Assembly (NCBI GenBank): GCA_025463105.1
Contig: JAOAPW010000141.1
Coordinates: 1 to 5,354, forward strand
Source of the DNA: Candidatus Acidiferrum typicum
Lineage (GTDB): Bacteria; Acidobacteriota; Terriglobia; Acidiferrales; UBA7541
Reading direction: 5' to 3'
DNA length: 5,354 bases
Shown: piece by piece, positions 4,864 to 5,354 of the stretch
Position numbering within the stretch: the first letter of the stretch is position 1
Layout of the letters: each line of letters opens with the position of its first letter
Notes under the pieces: generated by a model
The model's database searches: none
The model's input: only the letters and a program-made list of their open reading frames with translations
What the model was told of the DNA's origin: nothing
Translations under genes and position numbers: made by a program

Positions 4864-5354
4864 ATGAATACCATAACGATAGTAAACGGCAAGCGAAACG
4901 AAGCGTCTCCGGCGGAACGTTCGGCGGAAGTCGCTGTGCTTATCGACGGCTCAAGTTACACAGCACGCCCCGGCGAACGGCTCGTCGACCTCATCAACCG
5001 CGTAGGCCTGAAGCTGTCGCAGGTTTGTTATCACCCGCAACTCGGACCAATTCAAACATGTGACACGTGCCTGGTTGAAATGAATGGCCAACTCGTCCGC
5101 GCCTGCGCGACTACTGTCTCGAGCGGAATGAGCGTGACCATTGCTTCGTCGAAGGCACATGCAGCGCGGGAAGAGGCATTCGATCGCATTCTCGTCAACC
5201 ACATGCTCTACTGCACCGTATGCGATAACAACAATGGAAATTGCACGGTGCACTATACCACCAAGCTTCTGGCCATCGAACACCTGCTAGCCCCATTCCA
5301 AAAGAATCCCTACGCCGTCTATAATACAAATCCCTTCTACCGATATGATCCCGA
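4864..5354 (+). CDS. fdhF: Formate dehydrogenase alpha subunit, N-terminal iron-sulfur region (3' end outside window)
   Basis: The first 163 codons of a large molybdenum (or tungsten) formate dehydrogenase that oxidises formate to CO2. A 2Fe-2S ferredoxin-type domain (about 22-95) carries C55-x10-C66-x2-C69-x11-C81, with the wording V-C-Y-H-P and C-L-V-E-M. Next is the NuoG-type His/Cys 4Fe-4S site, H113-x3-C117-x2-C120-x6-C127. N-P-F-Y-R-Y-D-P at 156-163 is the lead-in to the bacterial-type double 4Fe-4S domain, which together with the catalytic Mo-bisPGD domain lies beyond the edge. The phrase L-Y-C-T-V-C-D-N-N-N-G-N-C resembles the B. subtilis YjgC/YrhE group of putative formate dehydrogenases more than NuoG. 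The gene begins 26 bases after the porin, so co-transcription is likely. Formate is the product of the OxdC encoded upstream. The alternative, another molybdopterin oxidoreductase or NuoG-like subunit, is less likely but cannot be excluded without the catalytic domain. Confidence 0.85.
   Translation, partial: MNTITIVNGKRNEASPAERSAEVAVLIDGSSYTARPGERLVDLINRVGLKLSQVCYHPQLGPIQTCDTCLVEMNGQLVRACATTVSSGMSVTIASSKAHAAREEAFDRILVNHMLYCTVCDNNNGNCTVHYTTKLLAIEHLLAPFQKNPYAVYNTNPFYRYDP

Overview
The window appears to come from a Gram-negative soil-type bacterium, most likely an Acidobacteriota (Terriglobia) member. The main evidence is the beta-barrel porin at 3086-4837. Its signal peptide, short coiled coil, linker and barrel wording (G-F-V-D-F-T-T-F-F-R-S-T-N-V-G early in the barrel, G-G-Q-A-W-S-L-L-T-P-N-R later) resemble the large DcaP-like porin families of that phylum. 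The taxonomic call rests on recalled family patterns and not on a search. All genes lie on the + strand.

Layout. (1) 2-793: the 3' two-thirds of an oxalate decarboxylase (OxdC, manganese bicupin), cut by the left edge. (2) 968-1924: mbfA, a ferritin-like/rubrerythrin domain fused to a VIT1/CCC1 metal transporter, preceded by a possible sigma-70 promoter. (3) 1925-2162: a 238-base spacer with small inverted repeats. (4) 2163-4863 onward: a tight co-directional group consisting of an ECF-type sigma factor, a previously uncalled 49-residue ORF with a signal peptide (2878-3027), the DcaP-like porin, and the start of a formate dehydrogenase alpha subunit that runs off the right edge. Gaps in this group are 22, 58 and 26 bases, and each gene has a purine-rich ribosome-binding site, which suggests one operon.

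How the genes may work together. OxdC converts oxalate to formate and CO2, and formate dehydrogenase oxidises formate to CO2 with recovery of electrons. Finding both ends of this route within about 5 kb, separated by a porin related to a family named for dicarboxylate uptake and by a dedicated sigma factor, suggests an oxalate/formate utilisation or detoxification locus. MbfA-like proteins export or detoxify iron, and related VIT/CCC1 carriers also move manganese, so MbfA might serve metal balance next to a manganese enzyme. The enzyme assignments are well supported by visible motifs. The pathway-level and regulatory links are inference.
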